44,297 nt of DNA from IMG/VR virus record IMGVR_UViG_3300008954_000090, positions 1 through 44,297 of that record. One strand, 5' to 3'. This DNA comes from a virus. Made by a program: the position numbers and the translations under genes. The notes under the pieces were generated by a model. That model made no database searches. It saw only the letters and a program-made list of their open reading frames with translations, and had not been told where the DNA came from. Below are positions 43,201 through 44,297 of this stretch, piece by piece; within the stretch, counting starts at the first letter, position 1, and each line of letters begins with the position of its first letter.

Positions 43201-43726
43201 CCAAGCCTCTGGAGGTGAATTAGCCACTTCTGCTCAGAAGAGTACTTTAGAGAAATTTCTTTTATACCAACTATTCAAACAAGCGATTTTTAGGGTAGTA
43301 AAGAATGACGATAATACTATTATATTAAAAATATTTGGACCTGCAGGAACTACCTCATGGCCAACAGATGTTGAATCCCCTTTGAATGGTGTGTCAGGAA
43401 ATGTTTATAAGGAAATAATTTTTGGTCATAATGATTTTAATACCAATAAGATGTGCCCATGTTTTAAAGTCAGAAATGCTTTAGATGGGAAACTGAAAGA
43501 TAAAATAAACGGTTATCTTAAAACGGTATGGAATAGTATTTTAACAGAGGCTACTAATAATATAGGTGAAGTGGTAGCGTGGAGGTTAGAAGACGGTGTA
43601 AGTTACTTAAAACCAGAGATGATAACAGATATTATTGGTAAAAAACTAGGTATCGTAATCCAACCGACAGTTCTTCCAGATGATAATTTTACAGGCAAAC
43701 CACAATCTTATAACTCAGGAGGGTAA
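37193..43726 (+). CDS. Giant baseplate hub protein with C-terminal T7-lysozyme-like amidase
   Basis: A 2177-residue protein. Residues ~140-235 (VQISLNSAYIPTVTINFVDVRGKTLFE...FYGKAVQYHLMMHKFNASFDP) resemble an N-terminal hub domain. Residues ~1745-1870 (SYTAKVTSMGNACIQPTMYFNLRHVPMFTGPYLITDVEH) resemble gpD/VgrG-type hub segments. From ~1915 there is an Amidase_2/PGRP domain: H1927 in LIVHST, Y1958 in FHYLIDRD, and H2079...K2086-M-C2088 in GHNDFNTNKMCPCF. These match T7 lysozyme zinc ligands H17, H122, C130 and catalytic Y46, K128 in order and near spacing. So it is an N-acetylmuramoyl-L-alanine amidase used to cut the host wall at injection. Hub and lysin fused in one polypeptide. Confidence 0.8.
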   Translation: MANEITNTENILVEFAEQNVVLVDPNQILVDGAPQKRLVKHEELVIYLNLQARVVPRSKVISGAGVETEALVDIFEGNINFLKPGDKDYLTTDWADVFTGGGDEGGTFNQKQYTDKRDPLTGKDYTKETITNKRDPESFGIENVQISLNSAYIPTVTINFVDVRGKTLFEQGQNSPYAAFFQLPYPMFLLTVKGFYGKAVQYHLMMHKFNASFDPSSGNYNVQCNFIGRVSALLADITMQEVLNAPYMYPRQYEKNSEEEGVQKITTTRGAQVQHEVYNIYRRKGLVDENFPDMTLKELVLKVKTLETSIENSLTNYNLDSLNDIESYGKIVDQYTTRVLGDGGWRQRFLDTSQTGIYVDYATDLIYYTWKKEIGEDIEKRQQAVDTIKKYIKEGNEGLLANPTFGTDKEEFIPVDIKYEDFVGQKVVGMPEGPTEWFIFRGTPNTFESKIGVIQTAYNQKKSKIEAKLSDIINRVVRGNEGIGFNPTIRNLFAVVIAGADTFLRLMNETHLKAMDLRDNSDRLNALKGSGAPNSQLQKDEFVYPWPAYYVREDNDSGGQNFISTYPGATPVLSQTKAYIPETWPEVQFVEEYLRSMTVRDRFPLIGGENSSVGENWIPISAADFMNSMLYADTSYPPFYYEVWDRSVLHTFYSGIYSRLLNNKSYPTLQAMAILESIDMKTKTLGSFDLQEQLKNQSLDYNTFSTNGYSGSTNSFLQDLAPLTKWQLLIRDEINTEYIRDMINKARYEIYPFIDLTQTNYGNEEEETETSLTTIKEYLNIPKEETNKISFDTFPFMDLTHSVGIDGQSLPWVRRNLANGRNIGSYQDLYSISTSLIVSENLRLFTSQIKSDKELASFGGAPFYSDPKFLLDSSVHDYDDIVIKRSQIILDAKSSWTGFYSTVSEEQSQILNNNDLLLTESDMSCGPKYGNLTPGKKQIVSLLNTPYFTNAFREGTLNDIATQPNPYVSAAYLFLNSLPLASLREKALVDVDSGVAVHGDYIFATLNQVSAVHPLPYAWILKYGSIWHRYKKHLDTGVDILSNCWTNYNAPQGFSPSTNSLSTLYNLDVGTDNTTISFGGENYVGGNFTQINLGFYPELINLTHWFVTGDLLYNNTTITGIPVTSQDINIFIQGKALNVKRNSDIAITPPQIPGTGGQDLSVNFWNAYYDTRHDVLTSGYTEPIYILYPSSGGLNKSQLQFEVNTDEYIGNTDTHNGAVRFLWPMAPYGYFSHTGTTKPQPWEYMKKVDDDRVMQSPFKISDVGDYNSIEELFDVFSPDILNKFEEYFLNFCENEQNYNSGLEGLEFFSDNNSFETLNSSNLETTNGMTFQSILRELLVVSQYNVEGANNDSEFGFNIAKAQNQKITTTLNTFLNKRVSFKFYNQNDLDIKVLKSFVGHANHYDFGTYQSNLPPNVSLAVSEANYPAEWNALRQQVGFFTDPELPTLHYKDVGSEITDFFIDMDVEFTVPNIKNLRKIIRMYVTERIKQQPMSSTLTSAVLVTANLASPNPAPSGFAQAFKSKIVDLIIELDDSHAIHVNEIFSNSKRIFDDVPTRSQIDDIDPIFKTDVQKLELYQTFKTMNDKWVAGEEFGERTLFEDFLFFDRANRDIGDKAILDVDPFKLIDSDANANTTLLGFIGAILKDNNFYFLPLPSYINFYGVTSVDGEQVSKFNTSEEANSLFGTHLEVDYLDSKPKFLCMYVGEPSQHIDVQSDIYRYDTDSFLLGRTSDNPLFSNCSDPQKCNKVVAFNVDFGTENQGVFKGISLDQNEFRNTAESFRLTQSLADSSNDKTISTQGLNLFNIYRSRSYTAKVTSMGNACIQPTMYFNLRHVPMFTGPYLITDVEHNISPNNMETSFTGIRSPFFDLPDINDIVAKVNKSFLERVKGKVENDVQVGGFSAEGSEKDRGEHPPALPMGGKITRLIVHSTGSVDLGDNPVSAINFTHKEMGYAGIGFHYLIDRDSQATVLTARPSSYEGAHTMDANNNSLGIAVISNCAGLKTYQASGGELATSAQKSTLEKFLLYQLFKQAIFRVVKNDDNTIILKIFGPAGTTSWPTDVESPLNGVSGNVYKEIIFGHNDFNTNKMCPCFKVRNALDGKLKDKINGYLKTVWNSILTEATNNIGEVVAWRLEDGVSYLKPEMITDIIGKKLGIVIQPTVLPDDNFTGKPQSYNSGG

Positions 43727-43742
43727 TTTTACTTAATAGTAG

Positions 43743-43751
43743 ATATTTATC
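43743..43751 (+). promoter_or_regulatory. Putative late promoter motif for the 43767 operon
   Basis: TAGATATTTATCTATAAAA; the core ATATTTATC ends 15 nt before the ATG at 43767. Confidence 0.4.
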
Positions 43752-43766
43752 TATAAAACATATACT

Positions 43767-43976
43767 ATGGACAATCTAGAAAAAAAATTAAATAATTACT
43801 TAGGTGTAGAAAAAACCAAAGATATACAAACTGAAGACGAATCAAAAGTTGAGGAGGAAGAGATTTGTGATTTAAAAACTGGGGAATGTTATACTTTAAG
43901 AAGTAGAGACGGATTAGTAGAGAAGGTTAATAAAACTATGATGACCGAAGATGGTCGCACATTACTAAATGGATAA
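43767..43976 (+). CDS. Small acidic hypothetical protein
   Basis: A 69-residue protein with an acidic, helical N-terminal half (MDNLEKKLNNYLGVEKTKDI...ESKVEEEE) and a beta-rich C-terminal half (ICDLKTGECYTLRSRDGLVEKVNKTMMTEDGRTLL) containing a C-x6-C pair. No family is recognised. Size and acidity recall T4 prohead core protein gp67, which would fit the acidic next gene, but this is only suggestive. Its stop overlaps the next start as TAATG. Confidence 0.6.
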   Translation: MDNLEKKLNNYLGVEKTKDIQTEDESKVEEEEICDLKTGECYTLRSRDGLVEKVNKTMMTEDGRTLLNG

Positions 43977-44297
43977 TGAACTTAGATAGAATTTTAGAAG
44001 AAGAACTCAAACGATTTAACCAAATAGGTAACTATGTTGGTACTTTACATGAACAATCCGCTGTTGGGATTGGAACTGGCTCAGGATTTGTAAATCCACA
44101 GGGTGGTTCTGTAGTGGAACAAGAAGACCCAGAAGGAGACGCACCTGAAGACGAAGGAGAAGATGTAGGAGTCGAAGGTGGTGAAGAAGTAGAAGACTTT
44201 GGAGCGGAGATTGAAGGAGAAATTGAAGGTGAAGATGAAGGTGAAGGTGAAATTGAAGGTGAAATTGAAGGAGAAATTGAAGGAGACATAGAAGGGG
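43976..44297 (+). CDS. Acidic low-complexity protein, partial, with tag-like N-terminus
   Basis: ATG at 43976, overlapping the preceding stop by one base, open to the right edge (107 codons visible). It starts MNLDRILEEELKRFNQIG, an I-L-E/L-E-E helix like the tags in the island. After ~40 residues it becomes almost entirely D, E and G (runs of GEIEGE). Candidates are a prohead core/scaffold component or an internal head protein; the C-terminus beyond the window would decide. Confidence 0.65.
   Translation, partial: MNLDRILEEELKRFNQIGNYVGTLHEQSAVGIGTGSGFVNPQGGSVVEQEDPEGDAPEDEGEDVGVEGGEEVEDFGAEIEGEIEGEDEGEGEIEGEIEGEIEGDIEG
44206..44297 (+). repeat. 12-bp tandem repeat within coding sequence
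   Basis: Imperfect repeats of GAAATTGAAGGT/A, in frame, encoding the GEIE units of the partial acidic protein; they continue past the window edge. Such arrays are prone to length change. Confidence 0.8.

Noticed and set aside
44032-44289. Minus-strand ORF encoding repeated SPSISPS
   Set aside because: Mirror image of the GAAATTGAAGGT repeats of the plus-strand acidic gene; no start context or independent signal.
1-44297. tRNA genes, CRISPR arrays, insertion sequences, integrase or attachment sites
   Set aside because: Gaps between genes are short and no cloverleaf, spaced direct repeats, transposase or integrase motif was seen; the left and right edges cut through genes, so elements outside cannot be judged.

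Overview
The window is a 44.3 kb piece of a large contractile-tailed (T4-type myovirus) phage genome. The evidence is a run of recognisable T4-type virion genes: neck protein gp13, a gp14-like connector, gp15, tail sheath gp18, tail tube gp19, a gp26-family baseplate protein, a tape measure, a gp53/LysM-like baseplate protein and two giant baseplate/hub proteins. A family B DNA polymerase and a SNF2-type helicase sit among them. The DNA is strongly A+T-rich, start codons are preceded by A/T-rich leaders rather than Shine-Dalgarno sequences, and one early-looking promoter carries a TAnnTTTG element. All three point to a host in the Bacteroidetes (probably a flavobacterium). That host call is an inference.

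Layout. 1-2854 (minus): partial glycosyltransferase with its own promoter, then an operon of five small genes including a WYL-like protein. 2907-8754 (plus): adhesin/fibre/baseplate-periphery module with lectin-like, fibre and BppU-like proteins. 8755-11572 (plus): DNA polymerase behind a promoter and a perfect inverted repeat. 11549-15357 (minus): S74 chaperone-type fibre protein, gp13 and SNF2 helicase. 15398-22374 (plus): gp14-like, gp15, a small antisense RHH-like gene, a very large sheath protein, an acidic protein and a 20-residue cysteine-rich microprotein, closed by a strong hairpin terminator. 22421-27208: accessory island on both strands with two HAD phosphatases, a P-loop kinase, deoxyribose-phosphate aldolase, a nucleoside deoxyribosyltransferase-like protein and unknowns. 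27326-43726: tail tube, Mom-like DNA modification gene (minus), gp26-like, small putative chaperone, tape measure, OmpA-containing baseplate protein, gp53-like and a 2177-residue hub ending in a T7-lysozyme-like amidase. 43767-44297: two acidic small proteins, the last running off the window.

The most interesting signal is at protein N-termini. At least eight otherwise unrelated proteins begin with a short basic/amphipathic helix that ends in an [I/L]-x-E motif (for example MRNLIKKILREE, MGNKIKEILIEE, MIHQRIQKSLLVE). This resembles the T4 capsid-targeting sequence removed by the gp21 protease. Six of the eight lie together in the 23.2-27.2 kb island and include nucleic-acid end-healing and deoxyribose/nucleoside enzymes. 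The hypothesis is a cassette of enzymes loaded into the head and delivered with the DNA. Other points of note are the metallothionein-like microprotein, a split polynucleotide kinase/phosphatase, a Mom-like gene, and a recurrent ATATTTATA element before most structural transcription units that may be this phage's late promoter.
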